Positions 27,045-36,116 of a stretch of 64,000 nucleotides of DNA are shown here, in pieces. Position 1 is the stretch's first letter. Each line of letters opens with the position of its first letter. Under the pieces are notes generated by a model. It was not told the DNA's origin and searched no databases. It saw nothing but the letters and a program-made list of their open reading frames with translations. The translations under genes were made by a program, and so were the position numbers. The stretch comes from Endobugula sp965214375. Its GTDB lineage: Bacteria; Pseudomonadota; Gammaproteobacteria; Pseudomonadales; Cellvibrionaceae. The stretch spans positions 2,294,001 through 2,358,000 of the forward strand of contig OZ243947.1 of the NCBI GenBank assembly GCA_965214375.1, read 5' to 3'.

Positions 27045-27835
27045 ATATGAAGCTTGCCAATCTACGGCTAACAAAAAGTGAAGGCATTGCTGAAATTCGT
27101 TTTAATCGCCCGCAGCGTTTAAATGCAGTGACCGAAGATTTATACACCGAATTAAAAAATCTTTTGTTAGAACTGGATGGTGATAAGACGATTCGTGTCA
27201 TTGTCATTACTGGAGAAGGTCGTGCCTTTTGTGTCGGTGCTGATATGAAAGAGCACGCCAGTAAGCAGCGCACACCCTGTCAACATCGGCAATACCTACA
27301 AGGTGAGCAGCAATTGTGTTTAACGATTCAAAAACTGTCAAAGCCGGTCGTTGCGGCTGTGAATGGTTATGCCTTGGGTGCAGGTGCCGAGATAGCACTG
27401 GCCGCAGATTTTTTATTGATCAAAGCATCTGCCCAAATTGGTTTTCCAGAAATCAGTATTGGTACTTTTTTAGGTGGTGGTGTCACTCATACTTTACCGC
27501 GTTTGGTAGGTTTGGCGAAATCGCGTGAATTGATTTTCTTTGGTGACAAAATTAATGGCAAAGAAGCAGAACGTATTGGTCTGGCTAACTGTTGTATTGA
27601 AGATAGCGAGTTTGATGAAAAAGTCACTTTGTTTTGTAAAAAATTATCTCAAGGTGCTCCTGTTTCCATGGCGCTTGCCAAAGAACAATTAAATGTTGCC
27701 AATGACCGAGAGTATGAAACGGCATTGCGTTGTGAGCTTGAAGGAATGACTTTTTGTGCGACCACTGAGGACTGGCAGGAGGGTGTGAATGCGTTTAAAG
27801 AAAAACGTATGCCAGTATTTAAGGGGGGACAGTGA
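27041..27835 (+). CDS. Enoyl-CoA hydratase/isomerase family protein
   Basis: A 264-residue crotonase. Oxyanion-hole segments GRAFCVGADMKEH and GYALGAGAEIALAAD are present, and a candidate catalytic acid lies in FPEISIGTFLGGG. It could hydrate, isomerise or otherwise act on an acyl-CoA thioester. It is first in a cluster with an ADP-forming acyl-CoA synthetase and a second crotonase, and probably works on the CoA ester of whatever the adjacent TAXI TRAP system imports. The start at 27041 overlaps the broken regulator. Confidence 0.9.
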   Translation: MNMKLANLRLTKSEGIAEIRFNRPQRLNAVTEDLYTELKNLLLELDGDKTIRVIVITGEGRAFCVGADMKEHASKQRTPCQHRQYLQGEQQLCLTIQKLSKPVVAAVNGYALGAGAEIALAADFLLIKASAQIGFPEISIGTFLGGGVTHTLPRLVGLAKSRELIFFGDKINGKEAERIGLANCCIEDSEFDEKVTLFCKKLSQGAPVSMALAKEQLNVANDREYETALRCELEGMTFCATTEDWQEGVNAFKEKRMPVFKGGQ

Positions 27836-27839
27836 CAGT

Positions 27840-30020
27840 ATGAATAAAGCGATAAACAGCCCGCTACAATCTATTTTGTCGCCTGCCTCGATTGCCATTA
27901 TTGGTGCATCTAATAACACGGCAAAGCGTGGTAATATGGCGATTCGCTATTTGCAGGAAAACCAATACCAGGGTGCTATCTATCCGGTACATCCCAAAGA
28001 AACCAAAATATGTAATGTTGATTGTTTTGCGTCTGTTGAACAGTTACCCGAGACACCAGACCTGGCATTAATCTGTACCCCCTCTCATACACTACCGGAT
28101 ATTATTAATCGTTGTGGCGCTAAAGGCATTAAAGGTGCTGTAGTGTTAGCAACAGGATTTTCCGAGACAGGGCTTTCCGGAGCACAGCTGGAAACACAAA
28201 TGCTGCAGGCAGCGCGTGCATCTGGCTTACGTATTGTTGGCCCTAATACCTCAGGTATTTTTAATGCACATTGTGGTGCAAACCTAGTGGGGTATCGCGA
28301 TTTACAAGCCGGTTCGATTGGCTTGTTATCGCAGTCAGGTAATATGGCCTTATCTCTGGTAACTGAGGCGAGCAATAATAAACATTTGGGTTTTTCTACA
28401 TATATTGGTGTCGGTAATGAGGCTGATCTTCAGTTTCATGAATACTTGGAATATTTTCGTAATGATGCGAGTACACGGGTCATTGTTGGCTATATCGAAG
28501 GCTTAAAGAATGGCCGACACTTTTTGCAGGCAGCCTCTCAGGTGTGCCTTGAAAAGCCGATTGTTATTTATAAATCCGGACGCACGGTTATCGGCCAGAA
28601 AACAGCACAGTCACATACAGGCGCTTTAGCGGGTAATTATAAAATGGCGCAGGATGTTTTTCGTCAGGCAGGAGTGACACTGGTTGAGCGTGCAGATGAA
28701 ATTTTACCGATAGCGGAGACACTGTCATTATTGTCTCCCTTGCTACCGTTGAAAAATAATCGTGTTGCTGTGCTTGCTGATGGTGGTGGTCATGCAGCGA
28801 TTGCAGCGGATAGTCTGGATAGTGCGGGTTTATTTATGCCAACACTGTCAGAAGCGACACAGACTGCGTTGCAAAAAATATTACCTGCTGGAGCCGCATT
28901 GGGAAACCCAGTTGATGTTGCCGGAGGTACTGATAATAATCCCTATGTATTTGCACAGTGTGCAGAAATTTTATTGCAAGACCCCAGTGTTGATGCTTTG
29001 CTAATTGTTGGTTTGTTTGGTGGTTATGCCTCACGTTTTAGTGATTCATTATTGGAAAAAGAAATTGCCTGTGCGCAAATGTTGCCACAACTTGTTGCCC
29101 AGTCTGGGAAAGCGATTTTTCTACAAAGCCTTTATCAGCCAATGCAAACAGAGCCGTTGGCAATGCTAAAAAAAGCGGCAATTCCGGTACTTCAATCTAT
29201 TGATGTGGCAGTACGCTGTCTGGCCAGTGTTGCTGATTATAGTCAGGCTCAACATCGTCTGATATCAATGCCGATCAATTCGGATACCTTGTCTTATTCA
29301 GATAATGTTCAACATTTAATTGCCCAGGCACTTTTTGAAAATCGTGATTGCCTTTATGAGCATGAAGCCATGGCTGCCTTAGCAGAATATCAGGCTGATG
29401 TGATTAAACCGGTTGTTGCTCGTGATGTTGAAGAATTAAAAACATTGCTGCCGCATTTGCCGCAACAACACTGGGTAGTAAAAATTATTTCCAAAGATAT
29501 TTTACATAAAACTGATGCTGGATGTGTATTACTAAATATTAATAACTCCGGTTTGCTAAATGCGTACCAGACGTTAATTAAAAACGCTAAACAGTATGAC
29601 TCAGATGCGGATATTTATGGTGTTCTGCTTGTTCCTATGGCGGATGTGGCATCGTCCGTTGAAGTAATTGTTGGTGTTACTAATGATAAACAATATGGTC
29701 CGGTAATGATGTTTGGTTTGGGAGGTATCTTTGTTGAAGTATTGCAGGATGTTGTTTTCCGTTCATTGCCAATTAATGAGTGTGATGCCGAAGAGATGTT
29801 AAACGATATTGCCGGTTCTTCATTGCTCTCTGGCGTGCGTGGTAAAGTAGGTATCAATACACAAGCATTGGTGAAATTAATGTTGTCAGTGTCATCATTA
29901 TGCATGAATCACCCGAGTATTGAAGAGCTGGATTTAAACCCGGTGTTGGCTCGCGAACATGATTATTGTGTTTTGGACGCACGTATCATTTTAAAAAGTG
30001 GTGAGGAAAGTCAGCAATGA
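27840..30020 (+). CDS. ADP-forming (NDP-forming) acyl-CoA synthetase, fused alpha-beta
   Basis: A 726-residue member of the acetate-CoA ligase (ADP-forming) family. The N-terminal CoA-binding domain (about 1-140; SPASIAIIGASNN) and CoA-ligase domains (about 145-460; LSQSGNMALSL, SHTGALAGNY) precede a C-terminal ATP-grasp domain (about 490-715; VVKIISKDILHKTDAGCV, MFGLGGIFVEVLQDVVF). It would make an acyl-CoA using ATP and release ADP and phosphate. ATG 27840 follows AAGGGGGGA and is better than the longer frame from 27789, which runs into the upstream crotonase. Confidence 0.9.
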   Translation: MNKAINSPLQSILSPASIAIIGASNNTAKRGNMAIRYLQENQYQGAIYPVHPKETKICNVDCFASVEQLPETPDLALICTPSHTLPDIINRCGAKGIKGAVVLATGFSETGLSGAQLETQMLQAARASGLRIVGPNTSGIFNAHCGANLVGYRDLQAGSIGLLSQSGNMALSLVTEASNNKHLGFSTYIGVGNEADLQFHEYLEYFRNDASTRVIVGYIEGLKNGRHFLQAASQVCLEKPIVIYKSGRTVIGQKTAQSHTGALAGNYKMAQDVFRQAGVTLVERADEILPIAETLSLLSPLLPLKNNRVAVLADGGGHAAIAADSLDSAGLFMPTLSEATQTALQKILPAGAALGNPVDVAGGTDNNPYVFAQCAEILLQDPSVDALLIVGLFGGYASRFSDSLLEKEIACAQMLPQLVAQSGKAIFLQSLYQPMQTEPLAMLKKAAIPVLQSIDVAVRCLASVADYSQAQHRLISMPINSDTLSYSDNVQHLIAQALFENRDCLYEHEAMAALAEYQADVIKPVVARDVEELKTLLPHLPQQHWVVKIISKDILHKTDAGCVLLNINNSGLLNAYQTLIKNAKQYDSDADIYGVLLVPMADVASSVEVIVGVTNDKQYGPVMMFGLGGIFVEVLQDVVFRSLPINECDAEEMLNDIAGSSLLSGVRGKVGINTQALVKLMLSVSSLCMNHPSIEELDLNPVLAREHDYCVLDARIILKSGEESQQ

Positions 30021-30853
30021 GCACTATGCCGCAACTTGTTGATGCCAAACTCACATTTGAGAACCGCATCGCAATATTGACACTGAATCGTGATGATGTG
30101 CGTAATATTCTTACGGGTACTCACCTTGTTGACGATATTGTAAATACAGTGGCGTGGGTTAACCAGACCCCGCAAGTTTCTGTATTAATTATTATCGGTG
30201 AAGGTAGAGCATTTTCTGCTGGCGGAAATATTAAAGATATGCGTGACCGTAAAGAAACCTTTGGTGGTGATGTGGCTACAGTGCAAAAAAATTACCGTGA
30301 AGGTATTCAGCGAATCCCTTTGGCAATAGACAGTCTTGAAGTGCCTGTTATTGCTGCGATTAACGGGGCAGCTATTGGTGCTGGCTTTGATTTGGCGTGC
30401 ATGTGCGACCTTCGTATAGCTGCAAAAAATGCCAAAATGGGGGAAACTTTCATTAACTTGGGTATTGTCCCGGGTGATGGTGGGGCTTGGTTTTTACAGC
30501 GTATTGTCGGTTATCAACGTGCGGCAGAGCTAACGTTTAGTGGGCGCGTGATTGATGCTGACGAAGCACAGATTTTAGGTATTGTACTTGAAGTGGTCGA
30601 AAGTGAAGATTTATTAGCTGCGGCTATCAAGTATGCAAAAAATTATGCAGAAAAACCACCGCAGGCATTGCGCTATACCAAGCGCTTAATTAAACTGGCA
30701 CAAGATGCCGGGCAATCCGGGCAGGAGAATAATTTATCGGATTTTCTTGATGAGTGTGGTTTTCTTCAGGGGTTGTGTCATAACACTCACGATCATTTAG
30801 AGGCAGTTAATGCTTTTATTGAAAAAAGGCAGGCAGAATTCAAGGGAGAATAG
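30017..30853 (+). CDS. Second enoyl-CoA hydratase/isomerase family protein
   Basis: A 278-residue crotonase with oxyanion-hole segments GRAFSAGGNIKDM and GAAIGAGFDLACMCD and the acidic residues GETFINLGIVPGDGGAW. It overlaps the acyl-CoA synthetase by 4 nt (ATGA), so the two are translationally coupled. It is distinct from the first crotonase at 27041, and the pair suggests two steps on the same acyl-CoA, for example hydration plus isomerisation or hydrolysis. Confidence 0.9.
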   Translation: MSTMPQLVDAKLTFENRIAILTLNRDDVRNILTGTHLVDDIVNTVAWVNQTPQVSVLIIIGEGRAFSAGGNIKDMRDRKETFGGDVATVQKNYREGIQRIPLAIDSLEVPVIAAINGAAIGAGFDLACMCDLRIAAKNAKMGETFINLGIVPGDGGAWFLQRIVGYQRAAELTFSGRVIDADEAQILGIVLEVVESEDLLAAAIKYAKNYAEKPPQALRYTKRLIKLAQDAGQSGQENNLSDFLDECGFLQGLCHNTHDHLEAVNAFIEKRQAEFKGE

Positions 30854-31003
30854 TAAACTTCCTTGATGTCGAAGACGCAGTTTGTTTTCGATTAATGTAT
30901 AAATTCTTTTTGTGCACAAAGAAGTTATGCAGTAGAGGTGTTAAGAAGTAACAAGAGGTACTTAATGTAATACAAACAAGCCAATTTATTGGAGGACATA
31001 ATT

Positions 31004-31975
31004 ATGTTTAGCAAGACAAAGATAGCAACTGCAGCAGCATTATTTGGTGTGATGTTTGGCGGCGCTGCAACCGTTGATGCCAAAGATTCATTTATCACTA
31101 TTGGTACCGGGGGAGTAACCGGTGTTTATTATCCAACAGGTGGAGCTATTTGCCGTTTGTTCAATAAGAGTCGTAAGACCCACGGTATTCGTTGTTCAGT
31201 TGAGTCCACAGGTGGTTCGGTTTATAACCTGAATACCATTCGTGCTGGTGAGCTGGATATGGGAGTAGCTCAATCTGATTGGCAGTATCATGCTTATAAC
31301 GGCACGAGTAAATTTAAAGACAAGGGTGCGAATAAAAACCTGCGTGCAGTATTCTCGGTTCACCCGGAGCCATTCACCGTTGTTGCTCGCGCGGATGCTG
31401 GTATTAAAACGTTTGCTGATTTGAAAGGTAAACGTGTGAATATTGGCAACCCGGGTTCTGGTCAGCGCGGCACGATGGAAGTGCTAATGAATGCTTTGGG
31501 TTGGAAAAAGTCTGACTTTTCTCTCGCATCAGAGCTGAAGTCTGCGGAGCAATCCAAAGCACTTTGTGATAACAAAATTGATGCCATGGTATTTACCGTA
31601 GGTCACCCATCGGGTTCTATTAAAGAAGCCACTACCACTTGTGATACGGTATTAGTGTCTGTGACAGGCCCAGCAGTTGATAAGCTGGTGAAGGATAATG
31701 ACTACTACCGTACTGCAACGATTCCTGGTGGCATGTATCGCGGTAACCCTGATGATGTTAAAACCTTTGGTGTGGGTGCGACATTTGTCTCTTCCACGAA
31801 TACACCAGCCGACGTGGTTTATCAGGTGGTTAAAGCGGTTTTTGAAAACTTTGACAGCTTTAAAAAATTGCATCCAGCCTTTGCCAATTTGAAAAAAGAG
31901 GAAATGGTCAAAGATGGTTTGTCTGCACCCGTTCACGACGGTGCTAAGCGCTATTATAAAGAAGCAAAATTATAA
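31004..31975 (+). CDS. TAXI-family TRAP transporter solute receptor
   Basis: A 323-residue periplasmic receptor with a signal peptide of about 27 residues (cut near VDA|KDS). The TAXI signature FITIGTGGVTGVYYPTGGAIC is present across the mature N-terminus. GGAGG lies upstream of ATG 31004. It pairs with the fused permease downstream, separated by a hairpin terminator that would favour receptor expression. Ligand unknown; TAXI receptors often take small acids such as glutamate. Confidence 0.92.
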   Translation: MFSKTKIATAAALFGVMFGGAATVDAKDSFITIGTGGVTGVYYPTGGAICRLFNKSRKTHGIRCSVESTGGSVYNLNTIRAGELDMGVAQSDWQYHAYNGTSKFKDKGANKNLRAVFSVHPEPFTVVARADAGIKTFADLKGKRVNIGNPGSGQRGTMEVLMNALGWKKSDFSLASELKSAEQSKALCDNKIDAMVFTVGHPSGSIKEATTTCDTVLVSVTGPAVDKLVKDNDYYRTATIPGGMYRGNPDDVKTFGVGATFVSSTNTPADVVYQVVKAVFENFDSFKKLHPAFANLKKEEMVKDGLSAPVHDGAKRYYKEAKL

Positions 31976-31987
31976 TATATAAACAAC

Positions 31988-32015
31988 ACGGGTGACTTTG
32001 TCACCCGTTTCTTTA
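31988..32015 (+). terminator. Attenuating hairpin between the TAXI receptor and permease
   Basis: ACGGGTGAC (31988-31996) and GTCACCCGT (32000-32008) form a perfect 9-bp stem with a 3-nt loop and a T-rich tail. It probably reduces, rather than stops, transcription into the permease. Confidence 0.8.
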
Positions 32016-32045
32016 TCTATATAAGCCCCGGCTAGGGAGGTTGTT

Positions 32046-34631
32046 GTGAGCGAAGAAGATATCAATAAAAAAAATAGCGAAGAAGATGTCAGTGAGCAAG
32101 AATTGCAAGAGATGGTTGCGCAAACAGATAGTGGTGCACGACAGCCACTGGGTGTTGCAGGTCAACTACTTTTTAGTATTGCGCTTGCTTGGTCCCTGTT
32201 TCAACTATGGGTAGCATCTCCTTTACCGTTTGTACTGGGCTTTGGCGTTTTCAATGATACCGAAGTCAGGGCTATTCACCTGGCTTTTGCTCTGTTTCTC
32301 GCTTATACCGCTTATCCGGCCTTTAAGCATTCGCCGCGTAAATTTATTCCTATTATTGATTGGGTCTTTGCGGCCGTTGGTGCTTTCAGTGCCGCGTATT
32401 TATTTATTTTTTATGAAGCGCTTTCTGATCGTTCAGGTGCGCCCACTACAATGGATCTGTTCATTGGTATCAGCGGTATGTTGTTACTGCTCGAAGCGAC
32501 TCGTCGGGCGTTAGGTCCACCATTAATGATTGTTGCTATTGTGTTTCTTACCTATACGTTTGGTGGCCCTTATATGCCAGATGTTATTGCTCATAAAGGG
32601 CAAAGTTTGTCAAAAGTGATGTCGCATCAGTGGTTAACGACGGAAGGTATTTTTGGTGTGGCATTAGGTGTGTCCAGTAGTTTTGTGTTTTTATTTGTGT
32701 TATTTGGTGCGATGCTTGAGAAGGCGGGAGCGGGTAATTATTTTATTAAAATGGCGTTTGCCTTGTTGGGTCATTTAAAAGGTGGCCCAGCTAAAGCGGC
32801 TGTTGTTGCTTCTGCGGCCACCGGACTTATTTCTGGTTCTTCTATTGCTAACGTATCAACGACGGGTACCTTTACGATTCCTTTAATGAAACGTGTCGGC
32901 TTTCCCGGTAAAAAAGCGGGTGCCATTGAAGTCGCTGGTTCCACTAATGGGCAGCTTACACCACCTGTGATGGGGGCGGCGGCATTCTTAATGATTGAGT
33001 ATGTCGGCGTGAGTTATATTGAAGTTATCAAGCACGCTATTTTACCTGCGGTTATTTCTTATATTGCCCTATTTTATATTGTTCACTTGGAAGCCTTAAA
33101 AGCCAACATGCAAGGATTAACGCGTCCGGTGAATACCACACTTGCGCAAAAACTGATGACCTTTGCAGCAGTGGTTTATGGCGTGTGTATGATTGGTTTG
33201 CTGGTTTATTACGGTATCGGTTGGATAAAAGTATTAGCACCTTCGACAGCGATTTATATTGTTGGTGTGGCGGTATTAGCAGCCTATGTTGGTTTGATTT
33301 GGTTCTCAGCAAAATTTCCACAACTGGAAATGGATGATCCGAATGCGCCGGTCATGTCGTTACCTGAAGTGGGGCCGACGGTAAAAGTCGGTTTGTATTT
33401 TTTATTGCCTATTGTAGTTCTGATGTGGTGTTTGGTTGTCGAGCGTTTTTCTCCCGGGCTTTCCGCTTTTTGGGCCACCATGTTTATGATTTTTATTGTG
33501 TTAACTCAGCACCCCTTGCAGGCTTATTTCCGTCAGCAGGAGATGGCTGGGCAATTAATGCGCGGTTGTAACGATTGTATTGATGGTATGGTCACGGGGG
33601 CGCGCAATATGATTGGTATTGGTGTAGCGACAGCGGCGGCAGGTATCGTTGTAGGCACCATTACCTTAACGGGTATTGGTCAGGTCATGATTGAATTCGT
33701 CGAACTGATTTCCGGTGGTAATGTAATGCTTGCGCTTATCTTTACGGCCGTAATTTGTATCATATTGGGTATGGGGCTACCGACAACGGCGAACTATATT
33801 GTCGTATCGAGTTTAATGGCGCCCGTGGTGGTCGCACTCGGTGCCAGTAATGGTTTAATTGTGCCGCTGATTGCTGTGCATATGTTTGTATTTTATTTTG
33901 GCATTCTCGCAGATGATACTCCACCCGTCGGTCTGGCCGCTTTTGCAGCAGCGGCAATTGCCAAAAGTGATCCGATTGAAACGGGCATTCAGGGTTTTAT
34001 GTACGACATTCGTACCGGCATTTTGCCGTTTATGTTTATTTTTAATACGCAGTTATTATTGATTGATATTGGTAGTGTCTTTGAATTACTAGTGGTCATT
34101 ATCAGCGCTACTATAGCGATGTTACTTTTTGCAGCAGCAACGCAAGGTTATTGGTTAACACGTAGTTATAAATGGGAATCTGCCATTTTATTATTGATTA
34201 CGTTTACATTATTCCGGCCTGGCTTTTGGTGGGATATGATTTATGAGCCGCTGGAATATTTACCTGCTAATCAAATTGTAAAAACAATAGATACGATTCC
34301 TGCCGGAGGTAACTTGCGTATGGAAGTTGCTGGTGAAAATCTCGATGGTAAGTTTGTTGAAAAAACTATTTTACTGCCCATTGGCGAAGGTGATTCAGCA
34401 CAGCTGCGTTTAACGGATGCTGGTCTGGAGATACGTGAGGAAGACGGTAAAGTCTGGTCAGATAACGTTGTGTTTGGTAGCGCCGCTCAAGATGCGGGCC
34501 TATATTTTGATTGGGAGATTAGACATCTACAAGTAGAAACGGATCGACCACCTAAGCATTTAATGTTCATTCCAGCACTATTATTGCTGTTTTTTGTTGG
34601 TTGGTTACAAAAACGCAGGCGTGATAACTAA
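32046..34631 (+). CDS. Fused TRAP transporter permease (DctQM type) with a DUF3394 C-terminus
   Basis: An 861-residue inner-membrane protein starting at GTG 32046 after AGGGAGG. The N-terminal cytosolic part is acidic. Then come small-permease-like helices (about 40-155) and the large DctM-like domain (about 160-700; SGSSIANVSTTGTFTIPLM, GMGLPTTANYIVV, ADDTPPVGLAAFA). The last 130 residues are a soluble DUF3394-like domain followed by a final membrane helix. It would couple to the TAXI receptor to import a solute with sodium. Confidence 0.92.
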   Translation: MSEEDINKKNSEEDVSEQELQEMVAQTDSGARQPLGVAGQLLFSIALAWSLFQLWVASPLPFVLGFGVFNDTEVRAIHLAFALFLAYTAYPAFKHSPRKFIPIIDWVFAAVGAFSAAYLFIFYEALSDRSGAPTTMDLFIGISGMLLLLEATRRALGPPLMIVAIVFLTYTFGGPYMPDVIAHKGQSLSKVMSHQWLTTEGIFGVALGVSSSFVFLFVLFGAMLEKAGAGNYFIKMAFALLGHLKGGPAKAAVVASAATGLISGSSIANVSTTGTFTIPLMKRVGFPGKKAGAIEVAGSTNGQLTPPVMGAAAFLMIEYVGVSYIEVIKHAILPAVISYIALFYIVHLEALKANMQGLTRPVNTTLAQKLMTFAAVVYGVCMIGLLVYYGIGWIKVLAPSTAIYIVGVAVLAAYVGLIWFSAKFPQLEMDDPNAPVMSLPEVGPTVKVGLYFLLPIVVLMWCLVVERFSPGLSAFWATMFMIFIVLTQHPLQAYFRQQEMAGQLMRGCNDCIDGMVTGARNMIGIGVATAAAGIVVGTITLTGIGQVMIEFVELISGGNVMLALIFTAVICIILGMGLPTTANYIVVSSLMAPVVVALGASNGLIVPLIAVHMFVFYFGILADDTPPVGLAAFAAAAIAKSDPIETGIQGFMYDIRTGILPFMFIFNTQLLLIDIGSVFELLVVIISATIAMLLFAAATQGYWLTRSYKWESAILLLITFTLFRPGFWWDMIYEPLEYLPANQIVKTIDTIPAGGNLRMEVAGENLDGKFVEKTILLPIGEGDSAQLRLTDAGLEIREEDGKVWSDNVVFGSAAQDAGLYFDWEIRHLQVETDRPPKHLMFIPALLLLFFVGWLQKRRRDN

Positions 34632-34650
34632 ACCACTGGAGTGTAAGTTC

Positions 34651-35079
34651 ATGTTTAAAAAAATATTAATGCCAATTGATTTGCAGGAAACTAAACTCGC
34701 GGATAAGGCTGTTAAAGTAGCTGTGAGTGAAGCTCGTAAACATGGAGCCAGCTTGCATGTGCTAACGGTAATACCAGGGTTTGGTATGCCGTTAGTTGCT
34801 ACGTTTTTTCCAAAAAGTGCTATGCAAAAAGCGGTTAAACAAGTGGCCAAAGAACTGAAAAAATATGTAGCAGACACTATTCCTGAAGATGTTAAGGTTT
34901 TACCCATTATTGCAGAAGGTGAACCAGCTGAAAAAGTGGTAGAGCAGGCTAATCAGTTAAAAGCTGATTTGATTATTATTCCCTGTCATGCCAAGTCCAA
35001 GCGGCAGGTTTTATTGGGTTCCTGTGCCGCTAAAGTAGTTGAACAGGCGAAGTGTTCAGTAACGGTAGTGAAGAATTAA
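34651..35079 (+). CDS. Universal stress protein, UspA family
   Basis: A 142-residue single-domain protein with the UspA fold: KKILMPIDLQ at the N-terminus and the ATP-type loop IPCHAKSKRQVLLGSCAAKVVEQAKCSVTVV at the C-terminus, cited here as its two ends IIPCHAKS and CSVTVVKN. UspA proteins are commonly fused or linked to TRAP permeases (as in TeaD of Halomonas), which fits its place 19 nt after the permease. ATG 34651 has CTGGAGTG upstream; the longer frame from 34594 lies inside the permease. Confidence 0.9.
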   Translation: MFKKILMPIDLQETKLADKAVKVAVSEARKHGASLHVLTVIPGFGMPLVATFFPKSAMQKAVKQVAKELKKYVADTIPEDVKVLPIIAEGEPAEKVVEQANQLKADLIIIPCHAKSKRQVLLGSCAAKVVEQAKCSVTVVKN

Positions 35080-35099
35080 CATTTAAAAATTTATCGTTT

Positions 35100-35258
35100 T
35101 CATACCACCGCGCGAACCAGCGGCAAGGCACTTGCCGCTATTAAGCCTGTTCCTACACCTATTGCCAAACGTATCAGAGTGTTTTTCATGGTTGGACTTA
35201 TATATGCCAATGCGCCACAAATAATGCCGTAGAAAGTGAGTGCCAGTATATCCATCAT
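35100..35258 (-). CDS. Small two-helix membrane protein, hypothetical
   Basis: A 52-residue frame on the minus strand starting at ATG 35258, with GGGAG about 5 nt upstream. Two hydrophobic stretches (LTFYGIICGALAYIS and IRLAIGVGTGLIAASALPLV) are separated by a short polar loop. The ribosome-binding site and clean transmembrane pattern support it, but no family is recognised. It is convergent with the UspA gene. Confidence 0.5.
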   Translation of the reverse strand: MMDILALTFYGIICGALAYISPTMKNTLIRLAIGVGTGLIAASALPLVRAVV

Positions 35259-35489
35259 GGTGCTCCCAATGATTAAGTTATTTATTAGCTAAGACGAGCA
35301 ATACTTCTTCTCTGGATACATTATACCGCGAATATTTCCGGGTTGATTTTTACCCGAAAATTCGGATCTTTAGTGTTTCCATTTTTTATTTAAAATAATC
35401 TCTTTGATTTATAAGGAAGTTTTTTAAATAACGTTGTTGGCGCGAAAATTGCCTTTATAGATTAATTGTTTAATTAGTTGTAGAGGTAC

Positions 35490-35819
35490 ATGATGAGTAG
35501 TAGCGGTGGTGGAGGAACATACCGTAGTGCAAGAGATTTGTTGGCGCATACGTCGTCAGGCCCTATTAGTCATCGTGCCGAGCAGCGCAGAGCGACAGCA
35601 CATGCGGCCAAAGGTAGAGCAGCAGGGCATGTAAGTAGACAGCACGCCAAGCAACAAGAGGCTGCGGGAGGACATCAAGATTCGGCTACTGGAATGAGCC
35701 GCGCGGACTATGCCCTGAGTGCAATGGCAGGTCCGATTTTAGATCAGCTCGAAGCGGAGGGAATGTTTAAAACCCCTGCTCCAGAAAAAACACATCCGCC
35801 GCCATCGCAACAAGGTTAA
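35490..35819 (+). CDS. Hypothetical protein, Gly/Ala/His-rich
   Basis: A 109-residue frame with a Ser/Gly N-terminus (MMSSSGGGGTYRS), a His-, Ala- and Arg-rich middle and a Pro-rich end (APEKTHPPPSQQG). No known domain. A candidate promoter TTGTTG-N16-TATAGA (35434-35439 / 35456-35461) precedes it, and GAGGTAC lies just before ATG ATG. The coding-like frame resumes after its stop (35820-35945), so it may be a shortened gene. It borders the tail module and could belong to it. Confidence 0.5.
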   Translation: MMSSSGGGGTYRSARDLLAHTSSGPISHRAEQRRATAHAAKGRAAGHVSRQHAKQQEAAGGHQDSATGMSRADYALSAMAGPILDQLEAEGMFKTPAPEKTHPPPSQQG

Positions 35820-36116
35820 AGTGTTAAAGATACCCTTAAGGCAGGATGTAAAGCATTAAAAAAAATGCCAAATGAACAACCCAAGGTTACTGGTAGAGGA
35901 TTCGGTGGTAAGGCGGCTAAATTAAGTTCTTTATTCAAAAGCTGATCTTAATAAAAAACTAAATAAAAATGTGACGTGGGTTGTTGAAACAGAAATTTGG
36001 TTGTGGTCTAATAAAAATCAACATGAGCTGCCATGATGTAGATGTCGCCAAAATCTTCATTGCGTAACAGCTAAAAAAATAACGGAATAAATAGTAATTA
36101 CAAGGATTCGTCCCGT
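35820..36116 (+). other. Gap before gene J; in-frame continuation of the upstream ORF
   Basis: Nothing here is a secure gene. From 35820 to 35945 the frame of the 35490 ORF stays open for 41 codons and then meets TGA; it reads Lys- and Gly-rich (SVKDTLKAGCKALKK ... FGGKAAKLSSLFKS). This may be the old C-terminus behind a TAA at 35817-35819, or chance. The rest (35946-36116) is AT-rich and carries the leader of J. Confidence 0.35.
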
